Notes: generated from the sequence alone by a model not told the origin. A stretch of 64,000 bases of DNA from Streptomyces griseus subsp. griseus (GCF_003610995.1 NZ_CP032543.1:4092001-4156000), one strand, 5' to 3'. Positions 7,509 through 16,935 are shown, counted from the first letter of the stretch. Translations and numbers: made by a program.

Positions 7509-9761
7509 TCAGGGCGTCGCACGCCTGCGCCTCCGGGCATCGATGAGCATCTCCTGGACGTGCCGCAGCGGCAGCCCCTCCGCGTCCGTGGCGTGCCGGG
7601 TCCAGTTGCCGTCGGGCCCCAGGTGCCAGGAAGAGGTGGTGTCGGCCATACCGGTCTCCAGGAGTCGGCTGAGTGCGGCGCGGTGGGCGGGGTCGGTGAC
7701 CCGGACGAGGGCTTCGATCCGGCGGTCGAGGTTGCGGTGCATCATGTCGGCGCTGCCGAACCACACCTCGGGCTCGCCGCCGTTGCCGAACGAGAAGACC
7801 CGGGAGTGTTCGAGGAAGCGCCCGAGTATGGAGCGGACCCGGATGTTCTCCGAGAGCCCGGCGACCCCGGGGCGGATCGCGCAGATCCCGCGCACCCAGA
7901 TGTCGACGGGCACGCCCGCCTGGGCCGCCCGGTAGCAGGCGTCGATGATCGCTTCGTCGACCATCGAGTTGACCTTGATCCGTACGTAGGCGGGGCGCCC
8001 GGCGCGGTGGTGGGCGACCTCTTTGTTGATCCGGGCGATCAGCCCGTCCCGCAGGGACTTCGGCGCGACCAGGAGGCGGCGGTAGGTCTCGCGGCGGGAG
8101 TAGCCGGAGAGCCGGTTGAACAGGTCGGAGAGGTCGGCCCCGACCTGCGGGTCCGCCGTGAGCAGGCCGAGGTCCTCGTACAGCCGGGCGGTCTTGGGGT
8201 GGTAGTTGCCGGTGCCGACGTGGGAGTAGCGGCGCAGCGTGTCGCCCTCCTGGCGGACGACGAGCGAGAGCTTGCAGTGGGTCTTCAGCCCGACGAGCCC
8301 GTACACCACATGGCAGCCCGCCTCCTCCAGCTTGCGGGCCCACTTGATGTTGGCCTGCTCGTCGAAGCGGGCCTTGATCTCGACGAGGACGAGGACCTGC
8401 TTGCCGGACTCGGCCGCGTCGATGAGGGCGTCCACTATCGGGGAGTCACCGGAGGTGCGGTACAGCGTCTGCTTGATCGCCAGCACGTCCGGGTCGCCCG
8501 CCGCCTGCTCCAGAAACGCCTGGACGGAGGTGGAGAACGAGTCGTACGGGTGGTGGAGCAGCACGTCCCGCTCGCGCAGGGCGGCGAAGATGTCGGGCGC
8601 CGAGGCGGACTCCACCTCGGCCAGGTCCCGGTGGGTGCCCGCGATGAACTTCGGGAACTTCAGCTCCGGCCGGTCCAGCGAGGCGATCGCGAAGAGGCCG
8701 GTCAGGTCCAGGGGGCCGGGCAGCGGGTAGACCTCCGCGTCGGACACCTTCAGCTCGCGGACCAGCAGATCCAGGACGTACGGGTCGATGGACTCCTCGA
8801 CCTCCAGCCGCACCGGCGGACCGAAGCGGCGCCGCATGAGCTCCTTCTCCAGCGCTTGGAGCAGGTTCTCCGCGTCGTCCTCCTCGACCTCCAGGTCCTC
8901 GTTCCTGGTGACCCGGAACATGTGGTGCGCCAGCACCTCCATCCCCGGGAACAGCTCCTCCAGGTGGGCCGCGATGACGTCCTCGATGGGGACGTACCGC
9001 TGCGGCGACGCCTCCAGGAAGCGGGTCAGCAGCGGCGGCACCTTGACCCGGGCGAAGTGGCGGTGGCCGCTGACCGGGTTGCGGACGACGACGGCGAGGT
9101 TGAGCGAGAGCCCGGAGATGTACGGGAAGGGGTGCGCGGGGTCGACGGCCAGCGGGGTCAGCACGGGGAAGACGCGCTGCCGGAAGAAGGTGAAGAGGCG
9201 GGCCTGCTCCTTCTCGGTGAGATCCGGCCACCGGATGAGCTGGATCGACTCGTCGGAGAGGGCCGGCGCGATGTCCTGCTGGAAGCAGGCGGCGTGCCGG
9301 GCCATGAGTTCGCGCGAGCGGGTCCAGATGAGGTCGAGGACCTCGCGGGGCTGGAGGCCGGAGGCGGAACGGGTGGCGACGCCGGTGGCGATGCGGCGCT
9401 TGAGGCCGGCCACCCGGACCATGAAGAACTCGTCCAGGTTCGAGGCGAAGATCGCGAGGAAGTTGGCCCGCTCCAGGATCGGCGTCGCCGGGTCCTCGGC
9501 CAGCTCCAGCACGCGTTCGTTGAAGGCGAGCCAGGAGCGCTCGCGGTCCAGGAAGCGGCCCTGGGGCAGCTCGTCGCCGTCCCGGCCAGGCTCGTACGCG
9601 TCGGCGTCGGCGTCGAGATCGGGGTCCAGATCGGCGGCGGTGGAGAAACCGGCGTTGCCGGAGGAGGCGTGCGCGACGGCGTGCGGCCGGTGCGCGGCGA
9701 GGGAGCCGACGGACGGCTGGGCGGGCTGGACCGGGACCTCGGAGCTGGGCTGCTGGCTCAT
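7509..9761 (-). CDS. ppk: Polyphosphate kinase (RNA degradosome-type Ppk1)
   Basis: A 750-residue kinase that reversibly transfers the ATP gamma-phosphate to polyphosphate. Recognisable pieces in order: an N-terminal helical domain with [20 protein letters not shown], the head domain ([20 protein letters not shown]), and the two phospholipase-D-like C-terminal domains with [31 protein letters not shown] (catalytic His near residue 495) and [20 protein letters not shown] near 515. The ATG at 9761 (MSQQPSS) gives a normal Streptomyces-length N-terminus with an acidic Asp-rich tract; the frame is open upstream without coding character. Neighbouring CHAD and NUDIX genes suggest a polyphosphate-handling unit. 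Confidence 0.95.
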   Translation of the reverse strand: MSQQPSSEVPVQPAQPSVGSLAAHRPHAVAHASSGNAGFSTAADLDPDLDADADAYEPGRDGDELPQGRFLDRERSWLAFNERVLELAEDPATPILERANFLAIFASNLDEFFMVRVAGLKRRIATGVATRSASGLQPREVLDLIWTRSRELMARHAACFQQDIAPALSDESIQLIRWPDLTEKEQARLFTFFRQRVFPVLTPLAVDPAHPFPYISGLSLNLAVVVRNPVSGHRHFARVKVPPLLTRFLEASPQRYVPIEDVIAAHLEELFPGMEVLAHHMFRVTRNEDLEVEEDDAENLLQALEKELMRRRFGPPVRLEVEESIDPYVLDLLVRELKVSDAEVYPLPGPLDLTGLFAIASLDRPELKFPKFIAGTHRDLAEVESASAPDIFAALRERDVLLHHPYDSFSTSVQAFLEQAAGDPDVLAIKQTLYRTSGDSPIVDALIDAAESGKQVLVLVEIKARFDEQANIKWARKLEEAGCHVVYGLVGLKTHCKLSLVVRQEGDTLRRYSHVGTGNYHPKTARLYEDLGLLTADPQVGADLSDLFNRLSGYSRRETYRRLLVAPKSLRDGLIARINKEVAHHRAGRPAYVRIKVNSMVDEAIIDACYRAAQAGVPVDIWVRGICAIRPGVAGLSENIRVRSILGRFLEHSRVFSFGNGGEPEVWFGSADMMHRNLDRRIEALVRVTDPAHRAALSRLLETGMADTTSSWHLGPDGNWTRHATDAEGLPLRHVQEMLIDARRRRRATP

Positions 9762-9989
9762 GGACCTATTGTTCCGCGTGGAGGGCGAAGCAGGCGCGTC
9801 GGAGCCGGGAAAGATCGCGGAAGGCCCGGGAAACCCGGGGTCACGGCCGGGGGAGGCCGACGAGGCGTTTCCCCCGGCCCTCCCGTTGCGGCGGGGGGCT
9901 GGCAGAGCTGGCTGCATCCCGTGAGGGTCGCAAGGGCGTCTGAATGGCCGGTAACGGCGACATGACGTACAGGAAGCGGTGTGCCTGCG

Positions 9990-10345
9990 GATCGGTCGCT
10001 CGGTGACTGTACGTGACCGGCCCCGGCAGGTGTTCGCCGCCCGGGCCCACCCCCCCGTAGGGCCCGGCCGGCGAGGTCGGTGCGGCCGGTACCGGTCCGG
10101 GGCCAGCCGTGCGGGCGGCGCAGGAACCGGAAGGCGGCGAACACGGCCGTCTCGGTGGTCCAGGTGTGGGCACCGGGGAAGCCGTTGCCGAGGATGCGGT
10201 CGACCGGCCCCAGCATCCGGCGGCGCTGGGCGAAACCGGTCAGGACGACGCCGAGTACGACCGTGGTGACGGCCAGGGACAGGAGCATGCGGCGGATCAG
10301 CAGCGCGCACAGGGCCCGACGGCCACGCCGAACAGCGCGTAGCCG
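9990..10345 (-). pseudogene. ABC-transporter permease remnant
   Basis: On the minus strand a membrane-protein fragment can be read in two frames: [18 protein letters not shown] (about 10,350-10,295), then after a 1-nt shift [20 protein letters not shown] through [20 protein letters not shown], which dissolves near 10,000. The second part resembles the membrane domain of Streptomyces GntR-linked ABC permeases. No start codon, ATPase partner or complete domain survives, so I call it a decayed gene. It lies just upstream of ppk and belongs with the GntR fragment next to it. Confidence 0.55.
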
Positions 10346-10399
10346 ACGGCGGCGGGGCCGATGCCCGCCGGAGAGCGTACGGACGCGGGCGCCCAGCGG

Positions 10400-10640
10400 C
10401 AGCTTCCCGGCGACCCGGTCGGCGGTGGCACGGTCCCGGCTCCGGGGTTGGGCTCGCCGCCGGCCCCTCAGCGAGTCGGCGGCCACGGCCTCCCCCGCGC
10501 TGCCGAGCGTCCGGCGTACGAGGGTGCCGAGGCCGCGCCGCGCCTCGACGAGGCCCTCACGTTCCGGCTCCCGGTACGCCTTGAGGACGGTGTTCGGGTT
10601 GATGGCCGTGGCCTCGACGACCTCGCGGCCGAAGGAAGGG
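10400..10640 (-). pseudogene. GntR (YtrA-type) regulator remnant
   Basis: The minus strand encodes SFGREVVEATAINPNTVLKA, then [20 protein letters not shown], which is the second half of a GntR-family winged-helix domain (typical INPNTVLKAYRELEREGLVE). The first part of the HTH is missing: the frame begins at the terminator of the MerR-type gene. Downstream it runs into Arg/Pro-rich noise and then the permease remnant. In Streptomyces, YtrA-type GntR genes normally precede ABC-transporter genes, so both fragments are probably relics of one operon. Confidence 0.6.
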
Positions 10641-10663
10641 GCGGCGTCGAACGACGCCGCCCC
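10638..10663 (-). terminator. Terminator of the MerR-type regulator gene
   Basis: Perfect 12-bp arms (10638-10649 and 10652-10663) around a 2-nt centre, 19 nt after the stop codon of the minus-strand MerR-type gene. No U-run follows on the minus strand, which is common for actinobacterial terminators. Confidence 0.75.
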
Positions 10664-10681
10664 TGTGCGTACGGGAGAGGG

Positions 10682-11005
10682 TTACCGCGACCGTACGGAG
10701 CGCAGTTCCTCGTTGATGCGCTGAGCCTCTTCGAGCTGGTCCTCAAGGATGACGATGCGGCAGGCGTCCTCGATCTTGGTGCCCTGGTCCACCAGCTCAC
10801 GGGCGCGGGCGGCGATGCGCAGCTGGTAGCGGGAGTAGCGGCGGTGGCCGCCTTCCGAGCGCAGGGGGGTGATCAGGCGGTTCTCGCCGAGTGCGCGGAG
10901 GAAGGCGGGGGTGGTGGAGAGCATCTCGGCGGCCCGGCCCATGGTGAAGGCGGGGTAGTCGTCGTCGTCCAGGTTGTCGGTGGGGCGGGTACTGCTAGGG
11001 GGCAT
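10682..11005 (-). CDS. MerR-type HTH regulator lacking an obvious effector domain
   Basis: A 107-residue protein with a MerR/BldC-type winged helix: [28 protein letters not shown] followed by the wing [20 protein letters not shown], then a helix ([25 protein letters not shown]) that is probably a dimerisation coiled coil. There is no effector-binding domain, so it may act as a constitutive or partner-controlled DNA binder. ATG at 11005 is chosen for its upstream AGAGGT. A strong hairpin lies 50 nt upstream. It is not BldC, which is shorter and has a different sequence. Confidence 0.85.
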   Translation of the reverse strand: MPPSSTRPTDNLDDDDYPAFTMGRAAEMLSTTPAFLRALGENRLITPLRSEGGHRRYSRYQLRIAARARELVDQGTKIEDACRIVILEDQLEEAQRINEELRSVRSR

Positions 11006-11495
11006 AGCACCTCTTCTTTCGGGACACGTCGTCTTCGGCGTGGGAACACGTCGGGGGGCCCGAGTGCCATCCGGCACTCGGGCCCCGAGCTTCAACACCA
11101 TCTGCCGACGTGGCTTACGTCGGCCTTCTTTTTCCGCCGGTCCGCCGGTGAGGGCGGGAGAGCGGGGATCGCGGATGCGTGACCGGGGACCACCTTCCGA
11201 TCTGGGGCCTGCGGTACCCGAGCGGTGTGTGCCTCGCCCGGGCGATCCTGATGGCGTGTGCTCCTTACCTCGTCGGTTCGGTTCGGTTCATAGGACGGAC
11301 AGGTGGGAGTACCGCTGCGCGGTCCCTGGGGGCCGCCCGGCCCGGCAACCAGCGGAGGAACCCACCGTTTCCGGCTCCACCACTCCACTGCCGTGCCGTC
11401 CTCGCTGTCCGGCTACGAGAAAAACACTAGACCCACCGAATACGAGATGTCTACTGCCGCCACGACAGATTTTCTTCAGGGCGGAGGTGCGAGGT
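11006..11495. other. 490-bp intergenic stretch with two hairpins
   Basis: No convincing coding sequence. Hairpin 1 has 14-bp perfect arms (11055-11068 and 11073-11086) with a 4-nt loop. Hairpin 2 has 8-bp arms (11104-11111 and 11117-11124) followed on the plus strand by CTTCTTTTTCC, a classical U-tract terminator, although no plus-strand gene precedes it. On the minus strand these structures lie between mshD and the MerR-type gene and could be the mshD terminator plus a leader. Confidence 0.6.
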
Positions 11496-12419
11496 TCAGG
11501 ACTCGGTGCGGTACATCAGGTCCACCTCGTGGGTGGTGAAGCCGATCCGCTCGTACACCGTCACGGCCGCCGTGTTGTCCGCGTCGACGTAGAGCATCGC
11601 GGTGGGCAGCGCCTGAGCGGCCAGGTGGTGCAGGCCGATCGAGGTCAGCGCCTTGCCGAGGCCGCCGCCCTGGGCGTCGGGCAGCACGCCGACGACATAC
11701 ACCTCGCCCAGCTGCTCCTCGGCGTGCACCTTCGTCCAGTGGAAGCCGACGATCTCCCCGTCCCGCTCGGCCAGGAAGAACCCCTTCGGGTCGAACCAGG
11801 GCTCCGCCTTCCGGTCGTCCAGGTCCTGCTGGGTGAGGGAGCCCTGCTCGGGGTGGTGAGCGAAGGCGGCCCGGTTCACGGCGAGCCAGGCGGCGTCGTC
11901 CCGGCCGGGCTCGAAGGTCCGTACGGTGACCCCTTCGGGCAGCACGGGCTCGGCCAGGTCGAGGGGGATCAGGCTCCGGCGGAGCTGGCGCAGCTCGCGG
12001 AAGAGGGAGAGGCCGAGAACCTGGGCCAGGTGCCGGGCGGCCGAGCTGCCGCCGTGCGCCCAGACCCGCAGCCGCTTGCCGGTCGCGGCGAGGAGGGCGG
12101 CGCCCAGGGCCCGCCCGTGGCCGGTGCCGCGCCGCTCGGGGTGGACGACGAGCTCGGCCGCCGGGGCCTCGACCGGGTCGGTGTCCTCCAACTGCGCGTA
12201 ACCGGCGAGGCTCCCCTCACTGGTGAGCAGGAAGTGGCGTACACCGACGCGGTGTCCGCCCCGGATCCGGAGCCTCCCCTGCTCGGAGACCGCCTGCCTG
12301 CCGTCGAACCGGGCCGCTTCGCCGAGAAGTTCGAGTACGGCGTCGGCCTGGGCGGCATCGAGTGCGTCGAGGGCCTGAATCTCGCGTCCGGGGGAGGGGA
12401 GGGGTGCGTCAGTCGTCAT
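11496..12419 (-). CDS. mshD: Mycothiol synthase (acetyl-CoA:Cys-GlcN-Ins acetyltransferase)
   Basis: A 307-residue protein with two GNAT folds, the layout of MshD, which performs the last step of mycothiol synthesis by acetylating the cysteine of Cys-GlcN-Ins. The N-terminal GNAT is partial ([21 protein letters not shown] near residues 90-110); the C-terminal one carries the acetyl-CoA loop [20 protein letters not shown] and the end motif [16 protein letters not shown] at 12419 (MTTDAP) gives normal length. mshA lies 41 kb to the right, so mycothiol genes are dispersed as usual in Streptomyces. Confidence 0.93.
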   Translation of the reverse strand: MTTDAPLPSPGREIQALDALDAAQADAVLELLGEAARFDGRQAVSEQGRLRIRGGHRVGVRHFLLTSEGSLAGYAQLEDTDPVEAPAAELVVHPERRGTGHGRALGAALLAATGKRLRVWAHGGSSAARHLAQVLGLSLFRELRQLRRSLIPLDLAEPVLPEGVTVRTFEPGRDDAAWLAVNRAAFAHHPEQGSLTQQDLDDRKAEPWFDPKGFFLAERDGEIVGFHWTKVHAEEQLGEVYVVGVLPDAQGGGLGKALTSIGLHHLAAQALPTAMLYVDADNTAAVTVYERIGFTTHEVDLMYRTES

Positions 12420-13242
12420 GGGACGAGCGTACGGGGGGCCGGGGTGCGGGCGGGGGTACGCGGAGGGGGTGCGGGGCGGTCTCCGCCAGGCGTAGGGCGG
12501 GGCCACGCGGCCGGCCGCGTGGCGACAGGCCGGGCGCGGGCCGACGAGGCCGCTCCGGACAGCCGGTGGGGCCGCTTCGCCGTCCGCCTCTCCCGCCCCC
12601 GCGCGTACGACTTCCGGCTCGCGGCGGCGGCCTCGGTCCGGCCCGCGCTGTGGGCGGCGGGGTATGTCTGACAGCGGCCACGCGTCACAGCCGGCAGCTC
12701 GCCGCCACCACGGACCCCAGAGATCCGGGAAGGGCGTATGAGCATCGAAGAGGGGGATTGGCGCTGCTCGCTGTTGTCGCCCTCGTATCCGCCTGCTCCC
12801 GTACGAGCCGGCCGTAGGGCCACGAACTCGCCCTGCCTGTCGGCCTGGTGGGAGTCGTCGCCGTTGGCCTCGCGGTCACGGCGCCCCGTCGGCAGGCTTA
12901 CGCGGTCCTGTTCCTTCTCATCGTCCTCGGCGGAATGGTGGACGGGCTGTGGGTCTGAGGCCTATGGCGGCCTGGTCCCGCAAAGGGCGCTCCCCTCGGA
13001 GAACGCGCAGGTGGAGCGGGCGGACGAGCGCGAGGTCCGCCTCCTTGTCGTCCGGGCCGACGGCAGGGGCCGCGGGGTACGTCCGAGAAGAGGACCCGAT
13101 CGGTCCCGGCGGGTCCATTTGGCCGGATGGCAACCAGGTCGTAACCCCGGACACCTGTTGCGCTACGCGCGTTGACTCTAGGCTGCGGCACGCAGGATCC
13201 CAGAAGTGACACCACTGACGTAACCGACGCACAAGGGGACCG
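12420..13242. other. Gene-poor stretch before the secreted nucleotidase
   Basis: No gene of recognisable family fills these 823 bases. The plus strand from about 12,740 encodes a hydrophobic run (RRGGLALLAVVALVSACS) interrupted by a TAG at 12815-12817 and continuing in frame as GHELALPVGLVGVVAVGLAV to a TGA at 12955-12957, resembling a two-helix small membrane protein with an internal stop. The rest (12,960-13,200) gives no identifiable product. A TTGACT box at 13,171-13,176 precedes the nucleotidase gene but has no good -10 partner. Confidence 0.5.
12740..12957 (+). pseudogene. Small two-helix membrane protein interrupted by TAG
   Basis: Single plus-strand frame with two hydrophobic segments (LALLAVVALVSACS and AYAVLFLLIVLGGMVDGLWV) separated by an in-frame TAG at 12815-12817. 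A possible TTG start at 12758 has the purine-rich GAAGAGGGGG directly upstream, which would give only a 19-residue peptide ending at the TAG. Either a short peptide gene followed by a relic, or one gene inactivated by a nonsense mutation. No family recognised. Confidence 0.35.
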
Positions 13243-15066
13243 ATGTCAGCGACTCCGCAGAAGAAACGTGCCTCCCGGCGGGTGCTCGCCGCCGCGGCCG
13301 GTCTGGCCACCGTGGGCGCGCTCGTCGCCGCGATGCCGGCCGGGGCCCAGGACCGGGGCCACGGGCACGGCCACGGCCATGGGCACGGCCACAAGCCCCG
13401 TACCGTCGACGTCCAGTTGCTGTCCTTCAACGACCTGCACGGCAACCTGGAGCCCCCGGCCGGCTCGGCGGGCAACGTCTCCGAGACCCAGCCCGACGGC
13501 ACGGTGAAGGCGATCCCGGCCGGTGGCGTCGAGTACCTGGCGACCTCCCTGCGCACCGCGCGCAAGGGCAACCCGTACTCCGTCACGGCGGCCGGCGGCG
13601 ACATGGTCGGCGCGAGCCCGCTGCTGTCGGGCCTCTTCCACGACGAGCCGACGATCGAGGCGCTCAACAAGCTCAAGCTGGACGTCACGTCCGTCGGCAA
13701 CCACGAGTTCGACGAGGGCGCGACCGAGCTGGCCCGCCTCCAGAACGGCGGCTGCCACCCGGTCGAGGGCTGTTACGAGAAGGGCAAGAAGTTCAAGGGC
13801 GCGGACTTCCCCTACCTGGCGGCCAACGTCACCAAGGAGAAGACCGGCAAGCCGCTGCTGAAGCCGTACACGATCTGGAAAAAGAACGGCGTCAAGATCG
13901 GCTTCATCGGGGTGACCCTGGAGGGCACGCCGGACATCGTCACCGCGAACGGGGTCAAGGGCCTCAAGTTCCACGACGAGGTCGAGACGATCAACAAGTA
14001 CGCCAAGGAGCTGGACCGCAAGGGCGTCAAGTCCATCGTGGCCCTGATCCACGAGGGCGGGGCCCCGGCCTCCACCTCGTACAACTACGACTGCGACAGC
14101 CCCGGCCCGGGCGCCGGCATCTCCGGCCCGATCCTGGACATCGCCAAGGGGATCACGCCGAAGGTGGACGCCCTGGTCACGGGCCACACCCACCAGGCGT
14201 ACGTCTGCACCGTCCCGGACCCGGCGGGCAAGCCGCGCATGGTCACCTCGGCCTCCTCGTTCGGCAAGCTGTACACGGACACCACGCTCACCTACGACCT
14301 GCGGACCAAGGACATCGTCCGTACGTCGGTGAAGTCCGCGAACCACGTCGTGACCCGGGACCAGCCCAAGGCCGCCGACATGACGAGCCTGATCGACCGC
14401 TGGAACAAGCTGGCCGCACCGATCGCCAACCGGCCGCAGGGCTGGATCAGCGCAGACATCAACGGCCGCGGCTCCACGGCCCCCGAGAAGCCGCTCGGCA
14501 ACGTCATCGCCGACGCCCAGCTCGAAGGCCTCGCCCCGGCCGACAAGGGCGGCGCGGAAGTCGCGTTCATGAACCCGGGCGGCATCCGCGCGGACCTGGT
14601 CTACAAGGCGTCCGGCGGTGAGGGCGACGGGGTCGTCACGTACGGCGAGGCGTTCACCGTCCAGCCGTTCACCAACATGATGAACGTCGTCGACCTGACC
14701 GGCGCCCAGCTGGTCTCCGCACTCCAGCAGCAGGTCAGCGGTCCCAACGAGGCCAGCCCGAAGATCCTCCAGGTCTCCAAGGGCCTCACCTACACCCTGG
14801 ACCTGACGAAGACCGGCGCGGCCCGTGTGGTCACCGACTCCATCAAGCTGAACGGCGACGCCATCGACCCGGCGCGCACCTACCGCGTCGCGATGAACGA
14901 GTTCCTCGCGGGCGGCGGCGACGGCTTCCCGGCCCTCGGCCAGGGCACGAACAAGCTGGTCGGCGCCTCCGACCTGGACCTGTTCAACGCCTACCTGGCG
15001 GCCCACTCCACGGCCACGTCCCCGCTGGCCCCGCCGGCGACGGACCGGATCACGGTCGTGCAGTAA
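13243..15066 (+). CDS. Secreted bifunctional metallophosphatase/5'-nucleotidase
   Basis: A 607-residue exported enzyme of the UshA/NutA type that releases phosphate from nucleotides outside the cell. A Sec signal peptide (SRRVLAAAAGLATVGALVAA) ends near AGA-Q at residues 33-36, followed by a His-Gly tract (about 39-50, six GH pairs) that may bind metal. The metallophosphatase domain shows SFNDLHGN, GNHEFDEG (about 153) and GHTHQAYVC (about 313); the C-terminal 5'-nucleotidase domain shows NPGGIRADL and the substrate-binding FLAGGGDGFPAL. ATG 13243 has AAGGGG upstream. A phosphate-scavenging role fits the neighbourhood, but I see no PHO box in front. Confidence 0.93.
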   Translation: MSATPQKKRASRRVLAAAAGLATVGALVAAMPAGAQDRGHGHGHGHGHGHKPRTVDVQLLSFNDLHGNLEPPAGSAGNVSETQPDGTVKAIPAGGVEYLATSLRTARKGNPYSVTAAGGDMVGASPLLSGLFHDEPTIEALNKLKLDVTSVGNHEFDEGATELARLQNGGCHPVEGCYEKGKKFKGADFPYLAANVTKEKTGKPLLKPYTIWKKNGVKIGFIGVTLEGTPDIVTANGVKGLKFHDEVETINKYAKELDRKGVKSIVALIHEGGAPASTSYNYDCDSPGPGAGISGPILDIAKGITPKVDALVTGHTHQAYVCTVPDPAGKPRMVTSASSFGKLYTDTTLTYDLRTKDIVRTSVKSANHVVTRDQPKAADMTSLIDRWNKLAAPIANRPQGWISADINGRGSTAPEKPLGNVIADAQLEGLAPADKGGAEVAFMNPGGIRADLVYKASGGEGDGVVTYGEAFTVQPFTNMMNVVDLTGAQLVSALQQQVSGPNEASPKILQVSKGLTYTLDLTKTGAARVVTDSIKLNGDAIDPARTYRVAMNEFLAGGGDGFPALGQGTNKLVGASDLDLFNAYLAAHSTATSPLAPPATDRITVVQ

Positions 15067-15208
15067 CTCTCGAGCGGAACTCCTTTACGGGATGGGGGCG
15101 GTGGGCCGGTGGGCCTGCCGCCCCTCACGTCTTCCACGAGCAGTTTTACGAGCAGGCCTGCGGCCAACTCCCTGGTGGCCGGGCCGGGCCGGGCCGGGCA
15201 GGTGCTGC
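15067..15208. repeat. Nucleotidase 3' spacer with GGGCC tandem repeat
   Basis: The 142-bp spacer between the nucleotidase stop and the end of the zinc-ribbon gene contains GGGCC repeated at 15178-15198. No clear terminator stem with a U-run is visible. Confidence 0.5.
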
Positions 15209-15980
15209 TCAGGGCACCTGGAGGCGGTCGCGGATCTCGCTGACGTGGGCGCCGATATCGCGCTGTACGGGGATCCTGTCGTCCCGGGTGCGCCCCTCGG
15301 GAGCCTCGGCGCCTGAACGGCAGGGGGGCAGAGGCCGTCGGGAAGCGCTTCGGGCCGGCCTGGGGCGCCGCACCCGGCGCATTCGACCAGGACGCGCGGG
15401 GCCGGAGCGCCGGGCGGCGGGGGTTGCGCGGGGCCGACCGTGGGCTGGTGGGGCGGGATCTTGTCCTCAAGGCGGCGGACGGAGCCGACGGGCGAATCGA
15501 CGATACCGGGGAGCCCGGCGGTGAGGGCGTGGACGACGCTCGTGGCCGGGGGTGGGTGCGGGGCCTGACTCGGGCTCGTGGCCGGGGGGCGGGGCCGGCG
15601 TCAGTGCCGGTGCCGGTTCGTGCGGGGGCGGTTAGCGGGTCAGGCTCCCCCGGCGGCTGGGGAGTGGTCGCCGCAGGCGCGGGTGCCGGGGTGGGCGACG
15701 CACCGCCTGTGGACCTGGACCGCTCGGTGGGGAGGAACGCGTTCCACCACTCGTTGTCCCGCGCCGTACGGGACCAGAACGTGCGGGAGACCCAGCGGAC
15801 CTGGCCCTCCGGCGACCTCGCACCGCACGCGCCGCAGGTGTCCGGCGACCGGGAGGAGAAGCCGCGACCGGTCCGCGCGAGCGTCGTCGGGAGCGCCGTG
15901 TCGTCCTGCCCTGCCACCAGGATGACGATGTCCGCTCCTTCACCTTCGACGCCCGCGCGGTCTGCAGTGGAGTGACGCAC
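15209..15980 (-). pseudogene. Zinc-ribbon protein gene with two frame breaks
   Basis: Coding signal runs along the minus strand but changes frame twice. From GTG 15980 the first part reads DIVILVAGQDDTALPTTLA, then CGACGARSPEGQV and SRTARDNEWWNAFLPTE; after about 15,585 the second frame reads SVVHALTAGLPGIVDSPVGS and then VECAGCGAAPGRPEALPDGL; after about 15,325 the third ends RIPVQRDIGAHVSEIRDRLQ-VP. Cys pairs in both halves suggest zinc ribbons around a Pro-rich linker. Both breaks coincide with six-G tracts (15584-15589 and 15323-15328). A full protein of about 255 residues would result if both were restored. Function unknown. Confidence 0.6.
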
Positions 15981-16099
15981 ATCACCATGCGTCGCGTCGC
16001 CGATGTGGTGAAACTGTGTGCAATGCCCGTGCCGTGGCCTGTTCCGTGGCCTGTGCCAGGAGGGCGGCGCGTCGGATGCGACGACAGGACGTACCACCC

Positions 16100-16417
16100 A
16101 TGCCTGCACTGGGGGCCGCCGAGCTGCGTCAGTATGCGGTGAGACGGCGTGAACGCACCATCGTCGTGACCGCGTTGGCGGTCTCGTCCGTCGTCGCCGT
16201 GCTGATGGCCCTCGGGTTCTGGGTGTTCTTCGTCCACGCCCTCTCCGATCCCGTCGGCCCCGGACACGGCCCGTCGTACGGCGTGTCGGAGGTGTTCGAC
16301 ATCGCGGAGGTACGGGGTGCTGTCGTGCCCCCGGGGTCGTACGGGACCCGTGGGGGCGTCAGGACGGCCGAGCAGCTCAACGGAATCCCGGATTGCGGCA
16401 ACAGCGGCAGCCCGTGA
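16100..16417 (+). CDS. Hypothetical single-pass membrane protein
   Basis: A 105-residue product from ATG 16100 (MPALGAAELRQYAVRRRERT), with a basic N-terminus, one hydrophobic helix (IVVTALAVSSVVAVLMALGFWVFF, residues about 21-44; reported here in two parts: IVVTALAVSSVV and AVLMALGFWVFF) and an extracellular-looking tail with one Cys. GC3 is high and the frame is maintained, so I regard it as a probable gene. No family recognised. The same frame is open upstream to 16016, but that extension is Cys/Arg-rich and implausible. Confidence 0.5.
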   Translation: MPALGAAELRQYAVRRRERTIVVTALAVSSVVAVLMALGFWVFFVHALSDPVGPGHGPSYGVSEVFDIAEVRGAVVPPGSYGTRGGVRTAEQLNGIPDCGNSGSP

Positions 16418-16464
16418 GGAAAAACCCCTCGCCCTGGCAGCTGTTGAGCATCTAGAAAGGGGCG

Positions 16465-16935
16465 ATGGCTGGTGAATCGATCGCTTCCCTGGACCGCCTG
16501 ACCGCCGAACGAGCCTGCGAGCGCCTGATCGTTCGGTTCGTCCACGAGCTGGATCTCGGCGAACCCGGCCGGGTGGCCGAGCTGTTCACGGCCGACGGAG
16601 TCTGGGAGTGGCCCGAGGGCGACCGCAGGATCGAAGGCCGGGACGCGCTGCGCGGCTATTTCGGGGCCCGCCCCGCCGACCGGCTCTCGCGTCGCTTCTG
16701 TACGAACATCCTGGTCACCCTGGCCTCCGCGTCGACGGCGACGGCGACCACCTACTTCACGACGTACCGCGTCGACGGCCACTCCGGTGGGATGCTGCCG
16801 CCGAGGCCCCCGACGCAGGTGGGCCACTACGAGGACACCTTCCGCAACGTCGACGGCCGGTGGCTGCTCAGCAGGCGGGCCCTGTTCCTGGCCTTCGGCG
16901 GACCCACGGAAAACGTGACCATGTACAGGCAGTGA
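16465..16935 (+). CDS. SnoaL/NTF2-like protein
   Basis: A 156-residue cone-shaped alpha+beta protein of the SnoaL-like/NTF2 superfamily: N-terminal helix with RLTAERACERLIVRFVHELD, then LFTADGVWEWPEGDRRIEGR and the strand pattern QVGHYEDTFRNVDGRWLLSR. Such proteins are small-molecule isomerases, hydratases or binding proteins; the substrate cannot be read from sequence. ATG 16465 has GAAAGGGG 6-12 nt upstream. No operon partner is evident. Confidence 0.8.
   Translation: MAGESIASLDRLTAERACERLIVRFVHELDLGEPGRVAELFTADGVWEWPEGDRRIEGRDALRGYFGARPADRLSRRFCTNILVTLASASTATATTYFTTYRVDGHSGGMLPPRPPTQVGHYEDTFRNVDGRWLLSRRALFLAFGGPTENVTMYRQ

Noticed and set aside
6300..9965. Very long plus-strand open frame antisense to ppk and the CHAD gene
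   Set aside because: It is a GC3 shadow of two well-supported minus-strand genes, has no family similarity and no start signal.
10682..11005. BldC
   Set aside because: The product shares a MerR-type HTH but is longer and its wing and tail differ from BldC; left as an unnamed MerR-type regulator.
11055..11100. tRNA-like fold ending in ACACCA
   Set aside because: No anticodon or T-arm (GTTCGANTC-type) sequence; the region is simply two hairpins.
13080..13242. PHO box before the secreted 5'-nucleotidase
   Set aside because: No GTTCAC-type direct repeats with 11-bp spacing were found despite the functional expectation.
14991..15208. Extension of the zinc-ribbon gene beyond 15209 on the minus strand
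   Set aside because: The strongest C-terminal match ends at the TGA at 15209-15211; the further open frame overlaps the nucleotidase 3' end without similarity.
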